A DNA stretch of 14,273 nucleotides from JBGOUJ01 sp041477005 (lineage in GTDB: Bacteria > Acidobacteriota > Terriglobia > Bryobacterales > JACQDG01), in contig JBGOUJ010000133.1 of the NCBI GenBank assembly GCA_041477005.1, positions 1 through 14,273 on the forward strand. The letters run 5' to 3'. The notes below the pieces were generated by a model, which did no database searches, was not told where the DNA came from, and saw only the letters and a program-made list of their open reading frames with translations. How positions within the stretch are numbered: the stretch's first letter is position 1; each line of letters begins with the position of its first letter. Positions 7,344 to 14,273 of this stretch are shown here, piece after piece. The translations under genes were made by a program, and so were the position numbers.

Positions 7344-7371
7344 CGACCGCCCTCGCAGCGCTCTCCCCTGC

Positions 7372-8079
7372 TCACAGCACGCCAAACTTGGCGAACACGT
7401 CGCGCAGGTAGGCTCCCTGCATCAGCTCCGCTCGGGAGCTGTTTTCGTGGCGTACCTTGTCGGCCGCCAGCGCGATCACTTCCTTCACCATCGCCCGAGG
7501 CACAACCATCACGCCGTCGTAATCGCCAAACACGAAGTCCCCCGGATGCACCAGCACCTCGCCGCACTCCACCGGGACGTTGTACGCCGTTACAATACCC
7601 CGTCCCATCGAGTCCACCGGCTTGATGCCCGCCGCAAACACCGGGAACCTGAGTTCCTCCATCCGCCGCACATCACGCACCAGTCCGTCGACCACTGCCC
7701 CGCGCGCGCCGCGCGCCTTCGCCGCCGTGGACAGGAGCTCTCCCCACGGCGCGTTGCGCGTCGACTTTCCCGTGCCCACCACGGCCACCTCGCCCGGCAA
7801 CAGGCTGTCCACCGCTGCTATCTCCAGCGCGTAGGGTTCCGCCGGGATATCGTAAACGTCCGAGCACGCAATCGTCCGTGCCCAGCCGGAAAACCTGCAG
7901 TGCTCGTGCACCGGCCGCAGGTATTCCCGCATGGCGTGATCGCGCACGCCCAACTGATCCAGCGAGTCGGAAACCACGGCCGTGTATAGATGCTGCTCCA
8001 CGAACGTGCACAGCTCCAGGTCACATTTAGTAGCGTTTGAACCGTCACCCGACGCGGTATTTGTCGATGACTGCATCAT
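7372..8079 (-). CDS. RraA-family aldolase-like protein
   Basis: RraA/HMG-aldolase fold protein of 235 residues (234 from the second ATG). Family members include class II 4-hydroxy-4-methyl-2-oxoglutarate aldolases, oxaloacetate decarboxylases and the RNase E inhibitor RraA. The metal and pyruvate-binding signature is present: GELLSTAAKARG (113-124), then DGLVRDV with D131, R135 and D136, and FAAGIKPVDSMGRG (148-161). The Arg-Asp pair of catalytic members is kept and the genes around it are metabolic, so an aldolase for a 2-keto-3-deoxy acid is more likely than an RNase regulator. Two ATGs (8079 and 8076) follow a GAGGTG site; the second has better spacing. Both lie inside the 3' end of the dehydratase gene, overlapping it by about 32-35 bases, so translation is coupled. 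Confidence 0.83.
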   Translation of the reverse strand: MMQSSTNTASGDGSNATKCDLELCTFVEQHLYTAVVSDSLDQLGVRDHAMREYLRPVHEHCRFSGWARTIACSDVYDIPAEPYALEIAAVDSLLPGEVAVVGTGKSTRNAPWGELLSTAAKARGARGAVVDGLVRDVRRMEELRFPVFAAGIKPVDSMGRGIVTAYNVPVECGEVLVHPGDFVFGDYDGVMVVPRAMVKEVIALAADKVRHENSSRAELMQGAYLRDVFAKFGVL

Positions 8080-9199
8080 TCACCTCGACGCCGAGTCCCG
8101 GTCCTTCCGGCACTCGCAGATATCCATCTTCCATTCGCAGCGGTTCTTTTACAAGCATCCGGCTCAACGGCCCCTGCGACGTGCTGAATTCCACAAACGG
8201 CGCGCGGCGCTGGAACGCCGCCAGGTGAAGCGACGCCGCCGTGAGCAGGTCGCTCGACCACGAATGAGGGATCACCAGGCGGTTCGCCCGCTCGGCCATG
8301 TGCACAATCTTGCGCGCCACCGTGAAGCCGCCGCACCGCGTCAGGTCCGGCTGCAGCACGTCCACCCGCCCGCGCTCGATCAGTTGCTGAAAGCCCCACT
8401 CCGTCGCCTCCTGCTCGCCGCAGGCAATGCGCGTCTCCACCGCTTCGGAGAGTTGGCGGTAGCCGTCGTAATCCTCCGGATGCAACAGTTCTTCGATCAG
8501 ATACGGAGCGAACGGCTCCAGCGACCGCACCACCTGAATCGCCTCCTTGGCTGTCCGCTCGACGAACCAGCCGGTGTCCACCAGCAGGTCCCGCCTGGTC
8601 CCCAGTTCCTCACGGGCCGCCTTTACTAACTCTACGTCCAGCCGCTGGTCGGCGCCGAAAACGCCCCAGCCGAATTTCACCGCGGTGAAGCCCTGGTCCA
8701 CGTATGCTTTCACCGCTTCCTTCATCGCCGCAGGCGTCGGCCGGAACAGCGTACTCGCGTACGCCCGCACCTTGTCGCGCCACTTCCCACCCAGCACAAT
8801 GTGAACCGGCTGGCCGAAGAATTTGCCGCAGATGTCCCACAGCGCGATGTCGATCGCCGAGATCGCCTGAATCGCCGCCCCGCGCCGCCCGTAGTAGATG
8901 CTGCCCCGGTACATCCGGTACCACAGCCGCTCCACTTCCAGGGGATTTTGCCCGACCAGGAGCGAGGCCAGCCCATCTAGGCACTCCATCCCCTCTTCCT
9001 GGCTCCATCGCGGCGCGTCAACGCAGGCCTTCGCCACCGTGGCGCACGTCTCCATATCGGAGTACCCGCAGATGCCGGCGTCGGTCGTCACCTTCACCAT
9101 CCCCAGGTACGTCGGCCCCAGCGGCTCTTCCGCCTCCTGGGGATTGTTGTAGAGCCCCGGCGACTTCAAAACCGACAGTTCCACGTTGGTGATCTTCAC
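8045..9199 (-). CDS. Mandelate-racemase-type sugar-acid dehydratase
   Basis: Enolase-superfamily enzyme of 384 residues, mandelate racemase subgroup, predicted to dehydrate an aldonic acid to a 2-keto-3-deoxy acid. The capping domain (1-130) includes SAIDIALWDICGK (114-126), a conserved family stretch. In the barrel, K175 (AVKFGWG) is on strand 2; metal ligands are D208 (LLVDTGW), E236 (LIEELLHPED) and E262 (ACGEQE). The Asp-His dyad that marks this subgroup is D285 (LQPDLTRCGG) and H312 (IPHSWSS). It looks intact. The start is GTG 9199-9197, sharing GTGA with the stop of the deacylase gene upstream, and its 3' end contains the ribosome-binding site of the RraA gene. Rhamnonate, galactonate, fuconate and related dehydratases share this layout, so the exact substrate is open. 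Confidence 0.88.
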   Translation of the reverse strand: MKITNVELSVLKSPGLYNNPQEAEEPLGPTYLGMVKVTTDAGICGYSDMETCATVAKACVDAPRWSQEEGMECLDGLASLLVGQNPLEVERLWYRMYRGSIYYGRRGAAIQAISAIDIALWDICGKFFGQPVHIVLGGKWRDKVRAYASTLFRPTPAAMKEAVKAYVDQGFTAVKFGWGVFGADQRLDVELVKAAREELGTRRDLLVDTGWFVERTAKEAIQVVRSLEPFAPYLIEELLHPEDYDGYRQLSEAVETRIACGEQEATEWGFQQLIERGRVDVLQPDLTRCGGFTVARKIVHMAERANRLVIPHSWSSDLLTAASLHLAAFQRRAPFVEFSTSQGPLSRMLVKEPLRMEDGYLRVPEGPGLGVEVNDAVIDKYRVG

Positions 9200-10227
9200 C
9201 CGATCACCTCGCTCCAGTCCACCGCATCGGCCACTACATAGAGCGTCTGCCCCTTCCCAGGACGCGCGCTCAGGTGCATCATGGCCACGTATCCGCTGCG
9301 CTCGGCCCGGATCTCCAGCGCCGGCGCGCTGTGGTCCGAGAAGTCATGCAGCCGCCCGATCCATTCGCCTTCCTTCACCGGCGTGCCCAGGTCCACCAGC
9401 GGCTCCCACACTCCGTCGCGCGGGCACGGGACGTAGTAATGCAACTGATCCGCCTTCACCAACATCGGCGCCGGCATCCCGTCCGGCCGGATCTTCCGAA
9501 TCTCGCCATCCAGAAGCCCATAGTGCCGCAGCACGTTCAACGTGCCTTCGTAAGCGTGCCGCACCCCCCACCGGCTCGTGGTCTCGCCGCCGCCGAACTC
9601 CCCGCCGAGGGTGACCTTTCCTTCCGCCTCGGCTTCGTCGGTCAGGAGTCCCGACCCCATGGCGCTCGCGTAAATAAACACAAACGGCGTGTCGAACAGT
9701 CGGGATACTCGGGCGATCTCCTCGCGTTGCGCCGGGTCCGGGATCGGGTGAAACGAGGTGCAGATCGGAAACGCCCCTTCTTTGCCGCCGGAGTGAATGT
9801 CGAGCACCACGCGCCCCAGCGGAAAGATGTGCGTTTTCACGAAGTGCGCGATGCGGTACGAGATGCTCCCCCGCTCCCGCCCCGGAAACGCCCGGTTCAT
9901 GTTCGCCCCGTCGAGCGGCGACACCCGCGAATTCGCCGTGCAGGCGCTCTCGCTCAGTTGCGGCAGCAGTAGGACCCGCCCGGTCATCGCTTCCGGATCG
10001 AGGTCGGTGCACAGCCGCTTGACGGCAATCTGCCCTTCGTACTCGTTGCCGTGCGTGCCGCCGAAACAGATTATGCCGTTCCTGTTTTGGCCGCGGCGCC
10101 CGTTGACCACGGTCAGCGGCAGCAGCGAGTAACCCCAGCTCCCGTCCAGGTGGAAGGCGACCTGGTAGTGGTGTTTGCCAGGCTGGTCGAAATCGATCTG
10201 TTCAGGGTTGTGGACGACAGTAGACAT
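9196..10227 (-). CDS. AstE/AspA-family zinc deacylase
   Basis: Succinylglutamate desuccinylase/aspartoacylase-family protein of 343 residues with an M14-type zinc carboxypeptidase fold. Zinc ligands are H59 and E62 (GGTHGNEYEG) and H145 (LDIHSGG); the general base is probably E210 (GGEFGGGETTS). NMNRAFPG (109-116) is the substrate-binding Asn-Arg stretch typical of the family. A C-terminal beta domain (about 255-343) follows. The ATG at 10227 is chosen because family similarity starts soon after it; the frame is open to 10347, but those codons cover the divergent promoter region. First gene of the four-gene operon, overlapping the dehydratase start by four bases. Relatives remove acyl groups from N-acyl amino acids (such as DoeB in ectoine use). 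An N-acyl or ester substrate feeding the sugar-acid genes is plausible but unproven. Confidence 0.85.
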   Translation of the reverse strand: MSTVVHNPEQIDFDQPGKHHYQVAFHLDGSWGYSLLPLTVVNGRRGQNRNGIICFGGTHGNEYEGQIAVKRLCTDLDPEAMTGRVLLLPQLSESACTANSRVSPLDGANMNRAFPGRERGSISYRIAHFVKTHIFPLGRVVLDIHSGGKEGAFPICTSFHPIPDPAQREEIARVSRLFDTPFVFIYASAMGSGLLTDEAEAEGKVTLGGEFGGGETTSRWGVRHAYEGTLNVLRHYGLLDGEIRKIRPDGMPAPMLVKADQLHYYVPCPRDGVWEPLVDLGTPVKEGEWIGRLHDFSDHSAPALEIRAERSGYVAMMHLSARPGKGQTLYVVADAVDWSEVIG

Positions 10228-10237
10228 GCGTGGTTGC

Positions 10238-10255
10238 CTGGGGGCGAAGCCCCAG
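10238..10255 (-). other. Candidate leader hairpin before the operon
   Basis: CTGGGG (10238-10243) pairs with CCCCAG (10250-10255) around a six-base loop. In the minus-strand transcript the hairpin ends ten bases before the deacylase ATG, where a ribosome-binding site would be expected and none is clear. It could hinder or shape translation initiation, or be an incidental GC-rich dyad. Confidence 0.3.
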
Positions 10256-10294
10256 CGTATGGACCCCCAGCGGCCGGTCAAGAACCTGGGCCTG

Positions 10295-10374
10295 ATTTCG
10301 TTCCGTATCCTGGACGCACTCACCATCACACCGGCCCTTGCTTTCACCCGGGCATTTCGTTCAGAATGCTGGAC
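10295..10374. promoter_or_regulatory. Pair of 21-bp direct repeats, candidate IclR operators
   Basis: ATTTCGTTCCGTATCCTGGAC (split here as ATTTCGTTC-CGTATCCTGGAC) at 10295-10315 and ATTTCGTTC-AGAATGCTGGAC at 10354-10374 match at 18 of 21 positions. Their starts are 59 bp apart in the 167-bp gap between the divergent deacylase operon and the IclR gene. The second copy also contains a dyad, GCATT (10352-10356) and AATGC (10365-10369). IclR-family proteins commonly bind repeated sites in such gaps, so these are the best operator candidates in the window. Confidence 0.55.
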
Positions 10375-10394
10375 AGAGGTCTCTCGGTACGACC

Positions 10395-11165
10395 ATGCCC
10401 GCCAGGGCCAAAGCTACCTCCGTCGAACGCGCTCTCCTCGTTCTCGAGGCTCTCGACAGCTCGCGCCGCGGGTTGAACATCTCCGAGCTGAGCCGGCGGC
10501 TCCGGATCCCCAAGAGCTCGACCCACGTCATCGTTCTCACGATGGAGCGCCTCGGCTACATTCAAAAGCGGCCCGGCTCGCTGCACTACAGCCTGGGCCT
10601 GAGAGCCTACGCCCTCGGCCACAGCATGACGAAGAATCTTTCGGTGTCGGAGGTGGCCCTGCCGCACATGCGCGTCCTGGTCGACCAGCTCCACCTCTCC
10701 GCCCAACTGGCCGTGCCGGATGGCGACCAGGGGGTCTTTATCCAGAAAGTGGAGGCGCCCGGTCTCATCAAAATCGACACTTATGTTGGCCGGCGCATGG
10801 ACCTCCATTGCACCGCCGTCGGCAAGGTTATCCTCGCCTTCGGTCCGCCCGATCTGCTGGAGCGCCTGCTCGCCAAGCAGGTCTACATCCGCCACACGAG
10901 AAATACCATCACCTCTCCGAAGCTGCTGCAGCGCGAGATCGTTCGGGTCCGCAAGCTGGGGTATGCCGTGGACGACGAAGAGGAGGAGCCTGCGGTGCGC
11001 TGCGTCGCCGTGCCCGTATCCCACGCCGGACGCTTCGCCGCGGGCCTTTCCGTCACCGGCGCCACCACGCAGATCCCGATGAGCGAAGTCGAGGCTATAG
11101 CTGCGAGCCTGCGCCGCACGGGGGCCGCGTTCTTCCCCCCGGTTCCGGCCCCCGCGGCCCTCTGA
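10395..11165 (+). CDS. IclR-family transcriptional regulator
   Basis: Regulator of 256 residues. It has an N-terminal winged helix-turn-helix (about residues 8-70; SVERALLVLEAL, then ISELSRRLRIPKSSTHVIV) and a C-terminal GAF-like effector domain (about 80-250) with the family stretch GRRMDLHCTAVGKVILAF. The ATG at 10395 is preferred because it sits just before the DNA-binding domain as in other family members; the in-frame extension to 10338 would cover one of the repeat operators. No strong ribosome-binding site is visible. It is divergent from the deacylase-dehydratase-RraA-MLE operon, the usual arrangement for a local regulator that responds to a pathway acid. It converges on the amidohydrolase gene, with 14 bases between the ends. 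Confidence 0.92.
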   Translation: MPARAKATSVERALLVLEALDSSRRGLNISELSRRLRIPKSSTHVIVLTMERLGYIQKRPGSLHYSLGLRAYALGHSMTKNLSVSEVALPHMRVLVDQLHLSAQLAVPDGDQGVFIQKVEAPGLIKIDTYVGRRMDLHCTAVGKVILAFGPPDLLERLLAKQVYIRHTRNTITSPKLLQREIVRVRKLGYAVDDEEEEPAVRCVAVPVSHAGRFAAGLSVTGATTQIPMSEVEAIAASLRRTGAAFFPPVPAPAAL

Positions 11166-11179
11166 TTGCGCCGGTGGCC

Positions 11180-12031
11180 TCACCCGGAAATACCGAGCAC
11201 TTGCAGCGTGTCCCGAAAAAACATCTCCTCCATCTTGTCCCGGCTCAGCCGGGGCAGCTTCGTTCCCTCCAGCATATCGTTCAGGCTGCGCATACCATCC
11301 AGACTTGCGTCCACCGTGGTGAACGGATAATCGCTGCCGAACAGCAGCTTGTGCCAGACGCCGTACTCCTGCACCAGCATCAGGGAGTGATAGAGCTGAA
11401 ACGGCCGGTAGTGCAGCGCCGAGACATCCGCGTAAAGGTGGGGATGCTTGCGGATCGTCACCACGCATTCGCCCTCATACGGATGGCCGATGTGCGCCAG
11501 AATCATTCGCACCTCCGGGAACCGTGTCGCCACGTCGTCCAGCAGCCGTGGCAGGGTGCAATCGAGCCGCGACTGCGAGACAAATGTCGTCCCCGTGTGC
11601 AGCAGCACCGGAAGGCCGTGTTTGGCCGCGTACTGCCACAAATGATCGAACTGCCGGTCGTTCGGATAAAAGCCCGCATACATCGGCAACAGCTTGATGC
11701 CCTTCATCCGCAGGCCCTGATGTCCTTCAACCAGCTCGTCCTGCCAGCCAGGCTGTGTGGGATCGAGCGATAGAAAACCGATCAGTTTATCCGGGTGCTC
11801 TGCGGCGTAGGCGGCCACCTCCCGGTCCGGCACCCATAGCCCCGAGAGCTTCGCCTTCCCGCCGAATACAATCGTTTTGTCGCAGCCCCGCGCCTGGGCC
11901 GCGTAATCCTCCCAGCGCACGGTCAAATCCAGTTCGACATCCCCGCGCGCCCGCTTGGCTTGTGTCTTGAAGTCTTCCGAAAAATGTTGGGGGTACTTCC
12001 AGTAGTGGCTATGTACGTCGATCAGTGGCAC
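11180..12031 (-). CDS. Amidohydrolase-2 family TIM-barrel hydrolase
   Basis: Metal-dependent hydrolase or decarboxylase of 283 residues in the amidohydrolase-2 family, which includes ACMSD-type decarboxylases and lactonases such as those for 2-pyrone-4,6-dicarboxylate. Metal and catalytic residues are H7 and H9 (DVHSHY), H145 (LLHTGTTF), H180 (LAHIGHP, with H183) and D234 (FGSDYPF). The protein looks complete. The start is GTG 12031; no strong ribosome-binding site precedes it. It lies 57 bases downstream of the surface-protein gene on the same strand and converges on the IclR gene. A role in the adjacent sugar-acid pathway, for example lactone hydrolysis, is possible but not shown by the sequence. 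Confidence 0.85.
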   Translation of the reverse strand: MPLIDVHSHYWKYPQHFSEDFKTQAKRARGDVELDLTVRWEDYAAQARGCDKTIVFGGKAKLSGLWVPDREVAAYAAEHPDKLIGFLSLDPTQPGWQDELVEGHQGLRMKGIKLLPMYAGFYPNDRQFDHLWQYAAKHGLPVLLHTGTTFVSQSRLDCTLPRLLDDVATRFPEVRMILAHIGHPYEGECVVTIRKHPHLYADVSALHYRPFQLYHSLMLVQEYGVWHKLLFGSDYPFTTVDASLDGMRSLNDMLEGTKLPRLSRDKMEEMFFRDTLQVLGISG

Positions 12032-12088
12032 GAAGCATAGGATAACCCAACGGCAAGGAATCCGTGGTCTTCAAGTTTCCAGCCGCGG

Positions 12089-14272
12089 TCATCGCACGGC
12101 TACAGTTACGCCGTCTTGACTGCTCGCGTCACCGATCCTGACGAGCACCGGCAAGACGCCGGTATCGACCGCGTCCGGGACCACGAAATTAATCTGCAGA
12201 ACTCCGTTGATCATTCGAGGAGCGCCGCCTCCGTAGGTTACGTTCGCCGGCTGGCCGCCGAGCGAAATCGAAACGGGCAGGACCGAAGCCGGTGGTCTGT
12301 CGCCGGCGATGGCGCCGTCCACGCCCGGCGGATCCGTCTTGCCTGCGCCGGTAATGTACAACGTTATCGTCGATCCCCGCATCGCCGGATTGGTGTCGGC
12401 ATTCACCGTCCCGTCTTCGTTCACTGCGAGCGCGTGCCCTTGCCCCGAAGAATCCAGCGCGAACACGCCCGGCGTCGCATTCGCCACATCGAGCGTTACC
12501 GGACTCGAGTTCAGGCCCTGGTACGTCACCCACACCTGCGTGCTCTTCCGTCCCGACACATTGTAAGGAACAATCGCACTGAGCTGAGTCGGGCGCACCC
12601 ACAGCAACGGCGCCGGCGTCCCGTCGAAGAACACCTGTGTGCCGCCGAGCTGATTTGGAATTCGCCCTGTCCCGTCCGCTTCCGCTGTGAAGACGCCGGC
12701 GCCTGAGAAGCCGGCCCCATCCAGCACCACAATCTCGCCGGCCGAAACCGCGCCGGCCGAAAGACTCGCCCCGTTTCTCACCCATTCCTGCTGGAGTACC
12801 GGCGGCGCGAGATTCGCACTGGTTCGCGCCAATCCGCCCGCCGAGGGCGTTGACCGCGTCCCCGCCGTGTTTGTCGCGCCGGCCACCAGGACCGTGGGCT
12901 GTGCGGTTTGGTTGGTGATTAAGGGCTGCGTGGATTCGCTCCCCAGGATGTAAAACGTCCCCGGATTGGCTTGGTTGTTATATTCGGCCTTGATCCAGTC
13001 GGCTGAGCGCACGGAACTGGAGACGCGCATCTCGTCAATCACACCCGGGAAATTACGCCCATTGTCATTCCGCGCCCCGATCGTCAGCCGCGCCGTCGTG
13101 CCCCACGTCAGGCCGCCCTGCTTCGGCGTGACCAGCGCCAGTGAAACGCCGTTCAAGTAAATGGCGCTTGGAGTGGAATTATTGAAAACAACAGCAACAT
13201 GGTAAAAAACGCCGGTCGTAATGCTGTTGTCTGCAATCTTTAGGTGCTTCTCTACTCCAGCCACCTTTATGTCCGCGCGAATGGTATTGAAATCGGTGCT
13301 GCCTGCTGTTTCCGCCACGATGGCCCAGTCATTGCTGGAATTCTGGTACTCGCAGGCAATTCGATAGGTGACGGCGCCGGACAGGTTGGACGGGTTGATC
13401 CAGAAAGATACTGTTTTTACGCTACTCACCTGCAGATCGGTGCTATCGGCGGCGCTCGCATAGTCGCTGGACCCATCGAACGTCAACGCGCCATCGACTT
13501 GTCCCGAGGTCGTTTTCGTGCTCGTGTTAGCCACGTTTGTGGCTGGATGATGACCCGTGGAATCCGTAACCGTCTTGTTGGCTGCCTTGTCGGCCATGTG
13601 ATAGACAGCCCGGTAATTGCTGTCCCAGGCCCCCGCCTTGTTCTCCTGGCTCGCCGTGATGCTGGAGTTGTCGTAGAACATGTAGATCACGGTGTCGGTT
13701 ACGTGGGAAAGGGTCGGAATACGTACCCAGGCGATGAACTGCCCTGTTGCCGCATTGTAGGACTCGATCTCGTGATCCAGCTTCTGCGTGCCCGCCGCAT
13801 CCGACGTGAAGATGATGTCGTAGGCGCTCGCGCTATTCACGTGTCCGCCGTTGGCGATGGTCTTCAGCAGAGGGTCAGTGGTGTTGAACAGGAATGGAAA
13901 GTTCGTCTGGTCTGTGTTCGGCGCCTTGGTGTGATCGATCGTGACCGTGCGCTGATAGGCATAGCCGGAGGGCGTCGCGGTCGTGAACGACCATACCGGC
14001 GAAGCCGCTTCGGCATTGTTATTGTTCGGATCCCGACTTGCAACCTTCCAGAAGTACGTCGTCCCCTGGGTCAACGCCGCCGCCGGGGTGAAAGGCGGAC
14101 CGCTGCTTTGCGTCGACACCGTCGGCGGGTTCGTCGTTCCCAAGTACACTGCATAGCCCGCGCTGCCGGTGACCGCGTTCCAACTCAAGCTCGGCGTCAC
14201 TGAAATCCCGGTCGCCGCGTTCGCCGGCGATACCAAGGTCGGGGCCGCCAGCGCCGTTGTGGTTGTGAATGA
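12089..14272 (-). CDS. Large surface/secreted protein: FN3, DUF2341, LamG, Solibacter C-terminal domain; N-terminus outside window
   Basis: The frame is open through the right edge, so the N-terminus and signal peptide are not visible. Counting from the TTG at 14236: a fibronectin-III-like domain at about 1-86 (TPSLSWNAVTG ... TYFWKVASRD ... PVWSFTT); a DUF2341 domain at about 92-192 (YQRTVTIDHTKA, ESYNAATGQFIAWVRIP, IYMFYDNSS); a LamG/concanavalin-like domain at about 205-430 (VDGALTFDGSSDYA, VSFWINPS, IYLNGVSLA, IDEMRVSS, WIKAEYNNQANPGTFY); a Thr/Ala/Pro-rich linker at about 436-485; and a TIGR03437-like C-terminal domain at about 488-715 (NGASLSAGAVSAGEIVVLDG, QVFFDGTPAPLLWV, QLSAIVPYNV, TLYITGAGKTD). 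The residues before the TTG read SFTTTTALAAP, matching the end of another FN3 domain, so tandem FN3 repeats probably continue to the left of the protein. It is probably extracellular, with glycan binding or adhesion likely but unproven. Confidence 0.87.
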   Translation of the reverse strand, partial: SFTTTTALAAPTLVSPANAATGISVTPSLSWNAVTGSAGYAVYLGTTNPPTVSTQSSGPPFTPAAALTQGTTYFWKVASRDPNNNNAEAASPVWSFTTATPSGYAYQRTVTIDHTKAPNTDQTNFPFLFNTTDPLLKTIANGGHVNSASAYDIIFTSDAAGTQKLDHEIESYNAATGQFIAWVRIPTLSHVTDTVIYMFYDNSSITASQENKAGAWDSNYRAVYHMADKAANKTVTDSTGHHPATNVANTSTKTTSGQVDGALTFDGSSDYASAADSTDLQVSSVKTVSFWINPSNLSGAVTYRIACEYQNSSNDWAIVAETAGSTDFNTIRADIKVAGVEKHLKIADNSITTGVFYHVAVVFNNSTPSAIYLNGVSLALVTPKQGGLTWGTTARLTIGARNDNGRNFPGVIDEMRVSSSVRSADWIKAEYNNQANPGTFYILGSESTQPLITNQTAQPTVLVAGATNTAGTRSTPSAGGLARTSANLAPPVLQQEWVRNGASLSAGAVSAGEIVVLDGAGFSGAGVFTAEADGTGRIPNQLGGTQVFFDGTPAPLLWVRPTQLSAIVPYNVSGRKSTQVWVTYQGLNSSPVTLDVANATPGVFALDSSGQGHALAVNEDGTVNADTNPAMRGSTITLYITGAGKTDPPGVDGAIAGDRPPASVLPVSISLGGQPANVTYGGGAPRMINGVLQINFVVPDAVDTGVLPVLVRIGDASSQDGVTVAVR

Positions 14273-14273
14273 C

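Noticed and set aside
6093..7625. 510-codon plus-strand open frame
   Set aside because: It lies antisense to the MLE-type and RraA genes, is rich in Arg, Pro and His as expected for a GC-rich shadow frame, and shows no family motif.
11171..11187. Hairpin between IclR and amidohydrolase genes as a terminator
   Set aside because: The stem is about four to six pairs with a bulge, has no T-run on either strand and overlaps the amidohydrolase stop.
10175..11773. 532-codon plus-strand open frame
   Set aside because: It overlaps the IclR gene in another frame and opposes the amidohydrolase; its composition is that of a shadow frame.
13244..14203. 319-codon plus-strand open frame
   Set aside because: It is fully antisense to the FN3-DUF2341-LamG gene, whose domains are clear.

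Overview
The window is GC-rich bacterial DNA, most likely from an Acidobacteriota genome of the Solibacter/Bryobacterales type. The best lineage evidence is the large surface protein at the right edge, which ends in what looks like the Solibacter C-terminal domain (TIGR03437 type). DUF1553/DUF1501 remnants, a Tat-exported PLP enzyme and several sugar-acid genes fit that assignment. These family assignments rest on recognised motifs only; no search was run.

Layout: (1) 1-1331, an IS4-family transposase cut by the left edge and frameshifted near its 3' end, followed by a short array of 11-bp palindromic units (1341-1382). (2) 1555-3846, an older minus-strand locus of DUF1553, DUF1501 and an MFS transporter. 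Only the 3' ends of the first two genes remain, and a plus-strand higBA toxin-antitoxin pair (3115-3709) lies exactly between the two stubs. (3) 3903-5137, a Tat-signal DSD1/D-threonine-aldolase-like PLP enzyme with a one-base deletion. (4) 5350-6204, an SMP-30/gluconolactonase-like protein on the plus strand, convergent with the next block. (5) 6224-10227, a compact minus-strand catabolic operon in the order AstE/AspA-like deacylase, mandelate-racemase-type sugar-acid dehydratase, RraA-type aldolase, MLE-type enolase-superfamily enzyme. It is divergent from an IclR regulator (10395-11165). (6) 11180-12031, an amidohydrolase-2 enzyme. (7) 12089 to the right edge, a large FN3-DUF2341-LamG-TIGR03437 surface protein.

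How the genes may work together (inference): the lactonase opens a sugar lactone, the dehydratase turns the aldonate into a 2-keto-3-deoxy acid, the RraA-like protein cleaves it to pyruvate (or a related 2-oxoacid) plus an aldehyde, and the MLE-type enzyme and the deacylase handle a stereochemical or acyl feature of the substrate. IclR would control the operon through a pair of 21-bp direct repeats, 59 bp apart, in the divergent intergenic region. The substrate cannot be named from sequence.

Three genes (transposase, PLP enzyme, MLE-type enzyme) each need exactly one single-base indel to restore the family reading frame. This may be real decay or indel error in the assembly. No tRNA, rRNA or CRISPR array was seen.
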